This document shows, one piece after another, positions 1 to 7,526 of a stretch of 34,134 nucleotides of DNA. This DNA is from Opitutia bacterium (GTDB taxonomy: Bacteria; Verrucomicrobiota; Verrucomicrobiia; Opitutales; Opitutaceae). The notes under the pieces were generated by a model. That model did not search any database, was not told where the DNA came from, and saw only the letters and a program-made list of their open reading frames with translations. The translations under genes were made by a program, and so were the position numbers. The stretch's first letter is position 1, and the number at the start of each line of letters is the position of its first letter. The stretch lies in the NCBI GenBank assembly GCA_947452315.1, contig CANGCX010000020.1, forward strand, positions 1 through 34,134. Reading direction: 5' to 3'.

Positions 1-112
1 AATACTCGCTCTCCACAAACGCCGCACGTCGCGGCTGCACGGTCGGCGCAGGCGCGACACAACCGCCAAGCAGCAAAGCCATAGTTAGTGTAACGAGAAG
101 CGACTTCATCAT
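1..112 (-). CDS. Lipoprotein, N-terminal part only (gene runs off the window start)
   Basis: Only the first 37 codons are in the window. Reading the minus strand from 112, the protein starts MMKSLLVTLTMALLLGGC. This is a basic start, a hydrophobic stretch and a lipobox (LLGGC) with the lipidated Cys at about residue 18. The following residues (VAPAPTVQPRR) look like the flexible linker of an exported lipoprotein. The protein should therefore be lipid-anchored in the inner or outer membrane. The next ATG is at 109, so the true start may be one codon later. No Shine-Dalgarno sequence is visible. The function cannot be judged because the rest of the gene lies outside the window. Confidence 0.72.
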   Translation of the reverse strand, partial: MMKSLLVTLTMALLLGGCVAPAPTVQPRRAAFVESEY

Positions 113-251
113 TTTGGCCACATTTCTTCGCCACCACCACCAGCGCAATCGCAAACCTGCACCCGTGCGCACTACCCCTCGCCACCCCTTTCACCCCCAA
201 CATCGTGCCCTGACCCTACAGTTGTCCCAAGCGCTCGGTTAACCTGCCCGG
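113..251. other. Intergenic gap, nothing assigned
   Basis: This region lies upstream of both the lipoprotein gene (minus) and the small ORF at 252 (plus), so it must hold divergent promoters. I see no consensus -10/-35 pair, repeat or RNA structure that I can support. Confidence 0.4.
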
Positions 252-470
252 ATGGACCAAAACTTTCTGCGCGTTGATGACCGTGACTATCTTCTGTTGC
301 ATATTGAGCCCTGCGGGCCGGGGCGCTTGCGCCTAATCGCCGCCGAGCCTTTGCCGCGCTTGAGGGATCGCGTACATTATCTCCTCACACACGGCCACAC
401 CCGCGAACCCGTCCGCGGCCACAGCTTCACTCCCACGTGCCGCCTCGAAGTCACCCGCGCTTACGGGTAA
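252..470 (+). CDS. Small hypothetical protein (72 aa)
   Basis: An ATG-started frame of 72 codons lies between the lipoprotein gene and the isomerase-like gene. I do not recognise it. The codons look coding: many end in C or G, as in the next gene. The product would be a small soluble basic protein rich in Arg, His and Leu with two Cys, without signal peptide or membrane segment. There is no clear ribosome-binding site. It lies 56 bases upstream of the next plus-strand gene and could share its transcript. A chance open frame in GC-rich DNA is the main alternative. Confidence 0.4.
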   Translation: MDQNFLRVDDRDYLLLHIEPCGPGRLRLIAAEPLPRLRDRVHYLLTHGHTREPVRGHSFTPTCRLEVTRAYG

Positions 471-526
471 GCCCAAGCGCAGCGTGAGATTGCCCACTGG
501 GGTCGAATTCTTTTTCTAATTTACCC

Positions 527-1504
527 ATGAATCCTACCCCGTTACGCCCCACCCTTAGCCGTCGTCGTTTTCTTGCCACCTCGGCCTTGTTGCCCCTTGT
601 CGCCGCGAGCGCTTCCACCCTCCGCGCGGCCACTCAGCCCATCTCCCGCCACAGCGGTTCCCACCTGCGCACCTCCCTCAACGCCTACTCCTTCTCCGAT
701 CTTCTCACCGCTCACGCCAAAGACCCCAGCCAAGGCCTCGACCTGTTCAAAGTCTGCGACTTCGCGGCCAAGCTCGGCTTCGATGCCGTCGACCTCACCG
801 GCTACTTCTTCGATGGCTACCCTAAGCCCCCCACCGATAGTTACCTCTTCCGCCTAAAACGCCACGCCTTCAACCTCGGCCTCGACATCAGCGGGACCGG
901 TGTGCGCAACGACTTCACCGCCGCCGATCCCGCCACCCGCGCCGAAGGCATTACCCGCCTCAAAGCCTGGATCGAAGTCGCCTCTCGCCTCGGCGCCCCC
1001 ACCGTCCGCGCCTTCGCCGATGCGCAACCGCCCTTCAAGACCTGGCAACAGGCCTCCGCCAACACCCCGCGCGACCAAGTCGAGACTTGGATGGCCGAGG
1101 CTCTGCGCGAATGTGCCGCGCACGGCCAGAAATTCGGCGTAATTGTTGCAGTGCAGAATCACGGCGACTTCATCCGTACCGGCGCCGAACACCTCAGCCT
1201 CCTGCGCCGCGTCGATCACGAGTGGTGCGCCGCGCTCGTCGACACCGGCAAATACCTCACCGACGATCCCTACGCCGATATCGCGCTCATGGCCCCATAC
1301 GCGGTCAACTGGCAGATCAAAGAAACCATGCAGAGTACGCTCAAGTCGCCCGCGGTGGATATGAAACGCTTAGTTACAATCATCCGAGCGTCTGGCTACC
1401 GCGGATACGTTCCCATCGAGACGCTATCAATGGGCCGCAAAGACTACGACCCCTACACTGAGGTCACTAAAATGCACCAAAGCCTACGAGCTGCTTTGGG
1501 TTAA
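527..1504 (+). CDS. Tat-exported sugar phosphate isomerase/epimerase-like TIM-barrel protein
   Basis: This 325-residue protein begins with a twin-arginine signal (SRRRFL at residues 11-16, then a hydrophobic Leu/Ala stretch ending near TLRAA, residue 35), so it should be exported folded to the periplasm. The rest fits the xylose-isomerase-like TIM barrel (AP endonuclease 2 superfamily). An early strand reads LGFDAVDLTGY, a middle strand VIVAVQNHGDF, then a DTGKY segment, a WQIKE segment and a late PIETL strand. These supply the Glu/Asp/His residues expected for divalent metal binding. Such exported isomerase-like proteins are frequent in Verrucomicrobia and Planctomycetes, but their substrates are mostly unknown. 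Codons are strongly C-ending. The start is preceded by TTTACCC and not by a Shine-Dalgarno sequence. Confidence 0.85.
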   Translation: MNPTPLRPTLSRRRFLATSALLPLVAASASTLRAATQPISRHSGSHLRTSLNAYSFSDLLTAHAKDPSQGLDLFKVCDFAAKLGFDAVDLTGYFFDGYPKPPTDSYLFRLKRHAFNLGLDISGTGVRNDFTAADPATRAEGITRLKAWIEVASRLGAPTVRAFADAQPPFKTWQQASANTPRDQVETWMAEALRECAAHGQKFGVIVAVQNHGDFIRTGAEHLSLLRRVDHEWCAALVDTGKYLTDDPYADIALMAPYAVNWQIKETMQSTLKSPAVDMKRLVTIIRASGYRGYVPIETLSMGRKDYDPYTEVTKMHQSLRAALG

Positions 1505-1560
1505 AGAATCGAGCAACCAATAACCCGCAATAGCTCTTAGGTTTTGGGGTCTAGGGATGG

Positions 1561-1613
1561 TCTGACCGTCAGAGACTCGACGCTTTGCACTCGAGAGACG
1601 AGCGCACAGCGTC
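1561..1613. repeat. Two adjacent inverted repeats (hairpins) upstream of the esterase gene
   Basis: The first is TCTGA-CCG-TCAGA at 1561-1573. The second (1579-1613) is nearly symmetrical over 35 bases. Its outer arms are GACGCT (1579-1584) and AGCGTC (1608-1613), its middle arms TGC (1586-1588) and GCA (1604-1606), and its inner arms CTCG (1590-1593) and CGAG (1599-1602). The loop is AGAGA, with single mismatches between the segments. That gives 13 pairs. No T-run follows on either strand, so an intrinsic terminator is unlikely. An operator or a 5' leader structure for the gene at 1644 is possible. Confidence 0.5.
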
Positions 1614-1643
1614 AGCCGGGCTTAATCCCCCACCCTTTTACCT

Positions 1644-2918
1644 ATGTCGTCTTTATTTTCCGGCTTGGGCCGGGTTTTTTTGGTATTTCTAACGGTCCAG
1701 CTGAGCTTGGTCGCGGCGCCAACGCGGTCGTGGCATTTTTCGCTTGGCGAGGCCTCTGCTGCAGATGCGGTGAGGGTCGCACCGGGAGAACTTTACACGG
1801 CAGCGAGAGGCTATGGTTTCGAACCCGGATCGGCGGTCACTCTCGCGGACAAGGGCGGCGGCCTGACAAGTGAGCGGCCTTTTTTGTTTTCCGTAAAGGT
1901 GCCAGAGGGTAGCTACCGCGTGACGGTGGCGCTAGGAGGCGGCGCGACGGCGAGTAACACGACAATCAAGGCAGAGCTTAGACGATTGATGCTCGAGAGC
2001 GTGTGCACGGCGCCAGGTGAGGTGACGATGCGTACGTTTAACGTGAATGTACGCACGCCGCAGTTTGGCGAAGGGGCCAGGGTGCGCCTCAAGGAGCGTG
2101 AGCTCACGACGGAATTTGTGAATTGGGATGATAAACTCACGCTAGAGTTTAACGGGCCAAGGCCTTTGGTAAGCGCGATCGAGATCTCACCGCTCAGCGA
2201 TGCAGTGACCGTGTATTTACTGGGGGATTCGACGGTGTGTGATCAACCGAAGGAGCCGTGGAATAGCTGGGGACAGATGTTGCCCCGTTTTTTTGATACG
2301 GGCGTGGTCGTCGCAAATCACGCGGAGTCGGGCGAATCACTGCGGAGTTCTCTTAGTGCCCGTCGACTCGACAAAGTCCTGAGTACGCTCCGACCAGGGG
2401 ATTATTTGTTTATACAATACGGGCACAACGACATGAAGGAAAAGGGCGAAGGCGTGGGCGCATTTACGACGTACCAGACAGATCTGCGGCGCTTTATGGC
2501 GGCGGCGCGGGCGGCGGGCGGGATTCCGGTGCTGGTGACCTCGATGCACCGAAAGAGCTTGGATGCGCAGGGGAAAATCCAAAACACACTCGGAGAGTAT
2601 CCAGCAGCAGTACGGGCGTTGGCGGCGGCCGAGCACGTAGCCTTGATCGACCTGCACGCGTTCAGCGCGCGTTTGTATGAAGCCCTGGGTCCACTCCAGA
2701 TCGGCGCGGCGTTTCAGGATGGGACGCACCACAACAACTATGGAAGTTACGAGCTGGCGAAGTGCATCGTAGCGGGCGTGCGAGCAGCAGGATTGCCGCT
2801 AGCGAAGCATATTTTAGCAGAGGTGCCTGACTTTAATCCGGCTCGACCGGATGCGGTGGCGAGCTTTGTGATGCCGGCGAGCCCACAAGCGACGGCGCTA
2901 AAGCCCGACGGCAGCTAA
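1644..2918 (+). CDS. SGNH hydrolase, rhamnogalacturonan acetylesterase-like
   Basis: This 424-residue protein starts with a signal peptide (hydrophobic segment VFLVFLTVQLSLVAAP, residues 11-26), so it is secreted or periplasmic. Residues 27-185 form a beta-rich domain resembling the N-terminal domain seen in this esterase group. The SGNH catalytic domain follows: block I GDST with nucleophile Ser196, the block II Gly near 230, GHND at 260-263, and the terminal DGTHHN with Asp359 and His362. This is the pattern of CE12-type acetylesterases, which remove acetyl groups from pectic rhamnogalacturonan. The exact substrate is inferred. Codons are often G-ending (GCG, GTG, CTG), unlike the C-ending flanking genes, which may hint at transfer or low expression. 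It ends about 55 bases before the ahcY terminator. Confidence 0.88.
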   Translation: MSSLFSGLGRVFLVFLTVQLSLVAAPTRSWHFSLGEASAADAVRVAPGELYTAARGYGFEPGSAVTLADKGGGLTSERPFLFSVKVPEGSYRVTVALGGGATASNTTIKAELRRLMLESVCTAPGEVTMRTFNVNVRTPQFGEGARVRLKERELTTEFVNWDDKLTLEFNGPRPLVSAIEISPLSDAVTVYLLGDSTVCDQPKEPWNSWGQMLPRFFDTGVVVANHAESGESLRSSLSARRLDKVLSTLRPGDYLFIQYGHNDMKEKGEGVGAFTTYQTDLRRFMAAARAAGGIPVLVTSMHRKSLDAQGKIQNTLGEYPAAVRALAAAEHVALIDLHAFSARLYEALGPLQIGAAFQDGTHHNNYGSYELAKCIVAGVRAAGLPLAKHILAEVPDFNPARPDAVASFVMPASPQATALKPDGS

Positions 2919-2973
2919 GTAGTATGGCACGGCCAAGGGCCTAAATGATCCACATGCAAAGAGGTGCGGGCAC

Positions 2974-3006
2974 AAAAAAAGCGCCGACCCAAACGGGCGG
3001 CGCTTT
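2974..3006 (-). terminator. Rho-independent terminator of ahcY
   Basis: The arms AAAGCGCCG (2978-2986) and CGGCGCTTT (2998-3006) pair over nine bases, with a further CCC/GGG pairing inside. On the minus strand the stem is followed by seven T residues (the A-run at 2974-2980). It lies 60 bases downstream of the ahcY stop, so it should end the metK-ahcY transcript. Confidence 0.85.
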
Positions 3007-3068
3007 GTAAGAGAAGTTGTTCCCTGACCCTACGCACGGCGCACGGAGCGCCGGCGGAAGGCCGCTTT

Positions 3069-4499
3069 TTAGTAGCGGTAGTGGTCAGCCTTGTATGGGC
3101 CGCTAACAGGAACACCGAGATACTCGGCTTGCGACTTAGAGAGGACGGTTAACTTGACACCGATGCGCTCGAGGTGGAGGCGCGCGACTTCTTCGTCGAG
3201 GTGCTTCGGCAGACGGTAGACGCCGACCTTGTAGGTGTCTCGGTTCTTCCAGAGATCGAGTTGAGCGAGCGTCTGGTTGGTGAAGCTAGCAGACATCACG
3301 AAGGACGGGTGGCCAGTGGCGCAACCGAGGTTCACGAGGCGACCTTCGGCGAGCAGGTAGATGCTCTTGCCGTTAGGGAAGGTGAAAAGGTCGTATTGCG
3401 GCTTGATGGTCACGCGCTTCACGCCCTTGGCACTATAAAGACGGTCAACCTGGATCTCGTTGTCGAAGTGGCCGATGTTACAGACGATGGCCTGGTCCTT
3501 CATCTTCGCCATGTGCTCGAGGGTGATGATGTCTTTGTTACCCGTGGTGGTAACGTAGATATCAGCGACGCCAAGCGTGCTCTCAAGGGTGTTGACCTCG
3601 AAGCCTTCCATAGCGGCCTGGAGGGCATTAATGGGGTCGATCTCAGTGACGATGACGCGAGCGCCGAAGCCCTTGAGGGAGAAGGCAGAGCCTTTACCCA
3701 CATCGCCGTAGCCGCAGACGCAGGCGACCTTGCCGGCAATCATGGTATCGGTGGCGCGCTTCAAGCCGTCGGCGAGAGATTCACGGCAGCCGTAGAGGTT
3801 GTCGAACTTGGACTTGGTGACCGAGTCGTTGACGTTGATGGCTGGGACGAGGAGCTTGCCCTGCTCGTGGAGCTGGTAGAGGCGATGGACGCCTGTGGTA
3901 GTCTCTTCAGAGACGCCGCGCCATTCCTTGACCATCGCCGTGAAGATGCCCTTTTGGGTCTTCGAGATTTTCTTGAGGAGGTTTTTAATGACCTGCTCTT
4001 CGTGAGAACCAGAGGCAGAGTTGACCCAGTCACTGCCCTGCTCGAGTTCGTAGCCCTTATGGAGGAGCAGCGTGACGTCACCGCCGTCGTCGACGACCAT
4101 TTGCGGGCCCTTGCCGCCAGGGAAGCTGACTGCTTTCCAGGTGAGGTCCCAGTATTCTTCGAGTGTTTCGCCCTTCCAAGCGAAGACTGGTACACCGGCT
4201 TTGGCGATGGCCGCGGCGGCGTGATCTTGGGTGGAGAAGATATTGCAGGAGGCCCAGCGAACATCAGCGCCGAGCTCAACGAGAGTCTCGATGAGGACGG
4301 CGGTCTGGATCGTCATGTGCAAAGAACCGGTGATACGGACGCCCTTAAGGGGCTTCTTGGCACCGTATTTTTTACGGAGTGAGATAAGGCCGGGCATTTC
4401 GTGCTCGGCGACGTTGAGTTCTTTGCGACCCCAGTCAGCCAGGGTGATGTCTTTGACGTGGAAGTCGCCTTTGGATTTAGCAGGAGAGGATTTAGCCAT
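3069..4499 (-). CDS. ahcY: Adenosylhomocysteinase (S-adenosyl-L-homocysteine hydrolase)
   Basis: The 476-residue protein catalyses reversible NAD-dependent hydrolysis of S-adenosylhomocysteine to homocysteine and adenosine, clearing the product inhibitor of methyltransferases in the cytoplasm. Visible hallmarks are the N-terminal [18 protein letters not shown] segment, the NAD-binding loop GYGDVGKG (263-270), the [12 protein letters not shown] segment and the conserved DHYRY C-terminus. The roughly 40-residue insertion typical of many bacterial forms is present around residues 152-190, which explains the length. The ATG at 4499 is preceded by a pyrimidine-rich stretch rather than a Shine-Dalgarno sequence. 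It lies 36 bases downstream of metK and almost certainly shares its transcript. Codons are strongly C-ending, as expected for high expression. Confidence 0.98.
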   Translation of the reverse strand: MAKSSPAKSKGDFHVKDITLADWGRKELNVAEHEMPGLISLRKKYGAKKPLKGVRITGSLHMTIQTAVLIETLVELGADVRWASCNIFSTQDHAAAAIAKAGVPVFAWKGETLEEYWDLTWKAVSFPGGKGPQMVVDDGGDVTLLLHKGYELEQGSDWVNSASGSHEEQVIKNLLKKISKTQKGIFTAMVKEWRGVSEETTTGVHRLYQLHEQGKLLVPAINVNDSVTKSKFDNLYGCRESLADGLKRATDTMIAGKVACVCGYGDVGKGSAFSLKGFGARVIVTEIDPINALQAAMEGFEVNTLESTLGVADIYVTTTGNKDIITLEHMAKMKDQAIVCNIGHFDNEIQVDRLYSAKGVKRVTIKPQYDLFTFPNGKSIYLLAEGRLVNLGCATGHPSFVMSASFTNQTLAQLDLWKNRDTYKVGVYRLPKHLDEEVARLHLERIGVKLTVLSKSQAEYLGVPVSGPYKADHYRY

Positions 4500-4535
4500 G
4501 TAGAGAGTGCGCCGAAGCGCGGATGAAGAGACGAA

Positions 4536-5756
4536 TTACTTAGTGAGAGCTTTGACCGCTGCTTTGAGGGCAGCCGCTTTATTGGTATTTTCCCAGGGTA
4601 GACCGGTTTTACCGAAATGACCGTAGTTGGTCGTCTCGCGGTAAATCGGACGGAGCAAGTTGAGCTGCTTGACGATGGCGGCGGGCTTAAAGCTGAACAC
4701 CTGCTGGATGGCGGTAGTGATGATCTCGTCGGAGACGACGCCGGTACCGAACGTGTTCACGTAAACGCTGACGGGGTTCGGGTGGCCGATCGCGTAGGCA
4801 AATTGAACCTCAACCTGTTTAGCGAGCTTAGCGGCAACGATGTTCTTAGCGACCCAGCGGCCCATATAGGCAGCGGAACGGTCAACCTTGGACGGATCTT
4901 TGCCGGAGAAGGCGCCGCCACCGTGGCGACCCCAACCACCGTAGGAATCAACGATGATCTTACGGCCGGTTAGGCCGGAGTCACCTTGCGGGCCACCGAT
5001 GACGAATTTGCCAGTGGGGTTGATGAGGAACTCGGTGTTCTTGGTGAGGAGCTTGGCGGGAAGGACCTTCTTGATAACGTTCTTGATAAGGAACGACTCG
5101 ATGGTCTTGTGCGCGACGTCAGCGGTGTGCTGCGTGGAGATGACGACATTGACGATCTCGGTGGCGACGCCGTCAACGTAGCGTACGGAGACTTGAGACT
5201 TCGCATCGGGGCGGAGCCATTTCACTTTGCCGCTCTTGCGGATCTTAGTGAGCTCGCGGCCGAGACGGTGAGCGAAGATAACTGGAGCGGGCATCAGTTC
5301 CTCGGTCTCGTCGGCGGCGAAGCCGAACATGAGACCTTGATCGCCGGCACCTTGCTCGGCCGTCTTTTTACCCTCAGCTTTCTTAGCGTCGACGCCTTGG
5401 GCGATATCGGCGGACTGGGCGGTGAGGTAGTTGTTTATGAAAACGGTGTCGGCGTGGAAGACGTCGTCGTCGTTGGTGTAGCCGATGTGGCGGATGGCGT
5501 CGCGGATCACCTTCTCAACGTTGAAAGCCTCGTCGATCGGCTTAGTCTTGCCGGTCTTTTTGTCCTGAAGCTTCGGGATGGTGATTTCACCACCGATCAC
5601 GACGACATTGGACTTAACGAAGGTCTCGCAGGCGACGCGGCTGGTCTTATCATAAGCCAAGCAAGCATCGAGGATGCTGTCGGAGATGAGATCGGCGACT
5701 TTGTCCGGGTGACCTTCACCAACGGACTCGGAGGAGAAAACAAATGTATTAGCCAT
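4536..5756 (-). CDS. metK: S-adenosylmethionine synthetase (methionine adenosyltransferase)
   Basis: The enzyme makes S-adenosylmethionine from methionine and ATP. With the start at 5756 it has 406 residues, close to the family length, and opens with [19 protein letters not shown], the canonical N-terminus carrying the catalytic GHPDK (15-19). Further signatures are [10 protein letters not shown] and [10 protein letters not shown] with the Lys and Asp ligands for ATP and Mg2+. The frame is open further upstream to about 5900, but that extension has no family counterpart and overlaps the structured leader, so the later ATG is preferred. The start is preceded by GCTCTATCCCT, without a purine-rich ribosome site. 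It heads a two-gene methyl-cycle operon with ahcY. Confidence 0.98.
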   Translation of the reverse strand: MANTFVFSSESVGEGHPDKVADLISDSILDACLAYDKTSRVACETFVKSNVVVIGGEITIPKLQDKKTGKTKPIDEAFNVEKVIRDAIRHIGYTNDDDVFHADTVFINNYLTAQSADIAQGVDAKKAEGKKTAEQGAGDQGLMFGFAADETEELMPAPVIFAHRLGRELTKIRKSGKVKWLRPDAKSQVSVRYVDGVATEIVNVVISTQHTADVAHKTIESFLIKNVIKKVLPAKLLTKNTEFLINPTGKFVIGGPQGDSGLTGRKIIVDSYGGWGRHGGGAFSGKDPSKVDRSAAYMGRWVAKNIVAAKLAKQVEVQFAYAIGHPNPVSVYVNTFGTGVVSDEIITTAIQQVFSFKPAAIVKQLNLLRPIYRETTNYGHFGKTGLPWENTNKAAALKAAVKALTK

Positions 5757-5991
5757 AGGGATAGAGCGGACAAACAAAGGCATCACTTCACCCTCAGGCA
5801 AGCTGAATATCAACATATCTTGATTTACTGATACGAGAAGTAGCACCCAACCTCTTCTAGGGCTAAACCCGAGGTAAACTACCCGTCCCCGGCGAGCCAA
5901 TCGAGGCTCAAACTAGTCATATCAACACTGGAAAACGAGCCAAAGCCTCCCCTCTTCGGCCAAAAATGAAGTGGCGAGGCTCGCGGAGGAA
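5757..5991 (-). promoter_or_regulatory. Structured leader / upstream region of metK
   Basis: The 235 bases between the hypothetical gene at 5992 and the metK start hold no convincing gene. On the minus strand they contain hairpins: GAGCC/GGCTC (5905-5909 with 5894-5898) and a nested stem with ACCTC/GAGGT outside (5871-5875 with 5850-5854) and GGG/CCC inside (5868-5870 with 5860-5862). A third is GCGAG/CTCGC at 5973-5983. Because metK genes are often controlled by SAM-sensing RNAs, a cis-regulatory RNA is possible. I do not see the conserved core of the SAM-I class and cannot assign a family. Confidence 0.35.
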
Positions 5992-6282
5992 TTAAGCGAC
6001 GAAGCCAAAACGATGACGCACCTCATCGGCTTTAATATTGAGTGAGTGACAAATCAGTTTGGCCGCCGCCTCACTGGCTGCGATTTTAACCATGCGATCG
6101 AAATCGACTTTGGGCAAATCGGCGCCCTCGTGTTTGATGGCGTGGAGGCCCATACCACGCTCAAGGAGCTCTTCAATAAATTCCTCACACGCGATGGGAT
6201 CGTCGGTGAAATAACTATGATGTTCCGGCGGGTGATGCTTGCGGAACTGTTGGCTGTATTCGACGGTGTATTTTTTGAGCAT
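5992..6282 (-). CDS. Small conserved-looking hypothetical protein (96 aa)
   Basis: I do not recognise a named family. The product is a 96-residue soluble protein with a mixed charged sequence: MLKKYTVEY at the N-terminus, a His-rich patch (RKHHPPEHHSY, about 14-24), and predicted helices around CEEFIEELLERGMGLHAIKHEG and VKIAASEAAAKLICHSLNI. The gene is supported by a good Shine-Dalgarno sequence (AGGAGA, minus strand 6296-6291) placed eight bases before the ATG, one of only two strong sites in the window. It stands about 178 bases downstream of the sugar-dehydrogenase cluster and 235 bases upstream of metK, and probably has its own promoter. Confidence 0.75.
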   Translation of the reverse strand: MLKKYTVEYSQQFRKHHPPEHHSYFTDDPIACEEFIEELLERGMGLHAIKHEGADLPKVDFDRMVKIAASEAAAKLICHSLNIKADEVRHRFGFVA

Positions 6283-6290
6283 GTTAATTT

Positions 6291-6296
6291 TCTCCT
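6291..6296 (-). promoter_or_regulatory. Shine-Dalgarno site of the 96-residue hypothetical gene
   Basis: AGGAGA on the minus strand, eight bases before the ATG at 6282. It is notable because most starts in this window lack such a site. Confidence 0.75.
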
Positions 6297-6349
6297 AGGT
6301 TAGGGCAGAGAGCATTCTCGCCTATTCGGAAGAGGATACGCGCGACGAA

Positions 6350-6418
6350 GCCGCGGGACGCGGCGCATCTTGCTCAGCATAGAGCGTATCTTGGCGGAAA
6401 CGCCGACCGAAAGGCCGG
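6350..6418. repeat. Cluster of short perfect hairpins in an intergenic gap
   Basis: The gap 6283-6460 contains GCCGCG-GGA-CGCGGC (6350-6364) and GGCG-GAAA-CGCC (6393-6404). An overlapping second GAAA-loop stem (CCG-A-CC / GG-C-CGG) lies at 6403-6418. A 12-base perfect palindrome, CGCGCCGGCGCG, lies at 6448-6459 directly after the dehydrogenase stop codon. No T-run follows any of them. GNRA-type loops appear only if the plus strand is transcribed. Function is unknown; the structures may simply punctuate the end of the sugar operon. Confidence 0.35.
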
Positions 6419-6460
6419 ACACAGAGGGCAGGCAGCGCGAAGGTAGTCGCGCCGGCGCGC

Positions 6461-7489
6461 TCAGGTAAGAGAAACCACCGCTTTGATCACGCCGCTCTCG
6501 GGTTTTAACCACGAAGGAAACGCGTCGATCATACCGGCAAAAGTGGCGCGGTGCGTGATCCAAGGCGCGGTGTCGATGGAGCCATCCTCAATGAGGGCGA
6601 TGATGCGAGCGAAGTCACGGGAATGGGCGTTGCGCGAGCCCATGATCGTGAGCTCGCGGCGGTGCAGCGCGGGGGCTTGAGGGAAAGAAAGCTCTTGTTG
6701 TGTGATGCCAACATAGACCAGGCGACCACCGAATGCGCAGTAGTTAAGCGCGTGGCTCATGGATTTGTTATTGCCGGTAGCGTCGATCACTACGTCGGCC
6801 AACTGATCATTTGTAAGGGCGGCGAGCTCGGTGAGCTCGGAGCCATCACCACGGGCGACCAACGTGCGAGGCACCCCGAGACGCTCGCGGCAGAAAGCGA
6901 GGCGGGCTTCATTCGTATCGAGGACGATACAAGTTGCGCAGGCGACTTTAACAAACTCGATCACGGAAAGCCCGATGGGACCGGCGCCGATCACGAGGAC
7001 GTTTTCACCGGCTTGGACACGAGCGCGATCGACGGCGTGGCAACCGATAGCGAGCGTCTCGACGAGAGCGAGTTGATCGTAACTTAGTTTGCGAGATACA
7101 TGCAGTTTGCGCGCAGGCAAAATCATGCGTTCACAAAGACCGCCGTCGCACATGACGCCGAGCGTCTGATTGGTGGCGCAACAATTGGTGAGTCCGCGCC
7201 GACAGGAGTAACATTTTTGGCAATTCAAGTAGGGTTCGACCGCGCACTGATCGCCAGGCTGAACGTTGACAACCCCCGCACCTACTTTGAGCACCTCGAC
7301 GCCAAGCTCATGACCGGGAATGCGCGGATACGAATAAAACGGCATTTTACCCAAATAGCCGCCGAGATCGGTGCCGCAGATGCCCACGCGATGTATGCGC
7401 ACTAAGACCTCGCCCGCGGCCGGGGCGGCGGGTTCGGCGATTTCGAGGGGACGAAACGATAGCGGTTTTTCGAGCTGGATGGCTTTCAT
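6461..7489 (-). CDS. Zinc-dependent alcohol/polyol dehydrogenase (MDR superfamily)
   Basis: The 342-residue enzyme is a medium-chain, zinc-dependent dehydrogenase oxidising a sugar, sugar acid or polyol alcohol with NAD(P). The catalytic zinc ligands are Cys38 in GICGTD and the His60-Glu61 pair in PGHE. The structural zinc site has Cys90, 93, 96 and a Cys at 103/104. The Rossmann fold carries GAGPIGLSV. It resembles the sorbitol/threonine/galactonate dehydrogenase branch. The open frame extends further upstream (to 7738), but the ATG at 7489 gives the family N-terminus MKAIQLEKP. It is the last of four same-strand sugar genes, 37 bases after the aldo/keto reductase gene, so it probably oxidises an intermediate of the same pathway. 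The exact substrate is not shown. Confidence 0.9.
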   Translation of the reverse strand: MKAIQLEKPLSFRPLEIAEPAAPAAGEVLVRIHRVGICGTDLGGYLGKMPFYSYPRIPGHELGVEVLKVGAGVVNVQPGDQCAVEPYLNCQKCYSCRRGLTNCCATNQTLGVMCDGGLCERMILPARKLHVSRKLSYDQLALVETLAIGCHAVDRARVQAGENVLVIGAGPIGLSVIEFVKVACATCIVLDTNEARLAFCRERLGVPRTLVARGDGSELTELAALTNDQLADVVIDATGNNKSMSHALNYCAFGGRLVYVGITQQELSFPQAPALHRRELTIMGSRNAHSRDFARIIALIEDGSIDTAPWITHRATFAGMIDAFPSWLKPESGVIKAVVSLT

Positions 7490-7526
7490 GGGCGGAGCCG
7501 CGCGACACGGCGGGATATAAAACGTG

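Noticed and set aside
3174-4382. A 402-codon open frame on the plus strand opposite ahcY
   Set aside because: It mirrors the strongly coding, C-ending ahcY frame. Its product is an acidic, Val/Asp/Glu-rich artefact without family features.
4509-4520. GCGCCGAAGCGC stem between metK and ahcY as a terminator
   Set aside because: It has only four pairs and no T-run. The 36-base gap and shared pathway argue for co-transcription.
4986-5831. A 281-codon open frame on the plus strand opposite metK
   Set aside because: It is an antisense shadow of metK; the composition is low-complexity Asp/Gly/Val/Leu.
5757-5900. A 48-residue N-terminal extension of metK
   Set aside because: It is not part of the MetK family and overlaps stable stems. 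The ATG at 5756 gives the canonical N-terminus.
6448-6459. CGCGCCGGCGCG palindrome as terminator of the sugar operon
   Set aside because: It has no T-run and almost no loop, so a stable terminator stem is unlikely. It is kept only as a palindrome.
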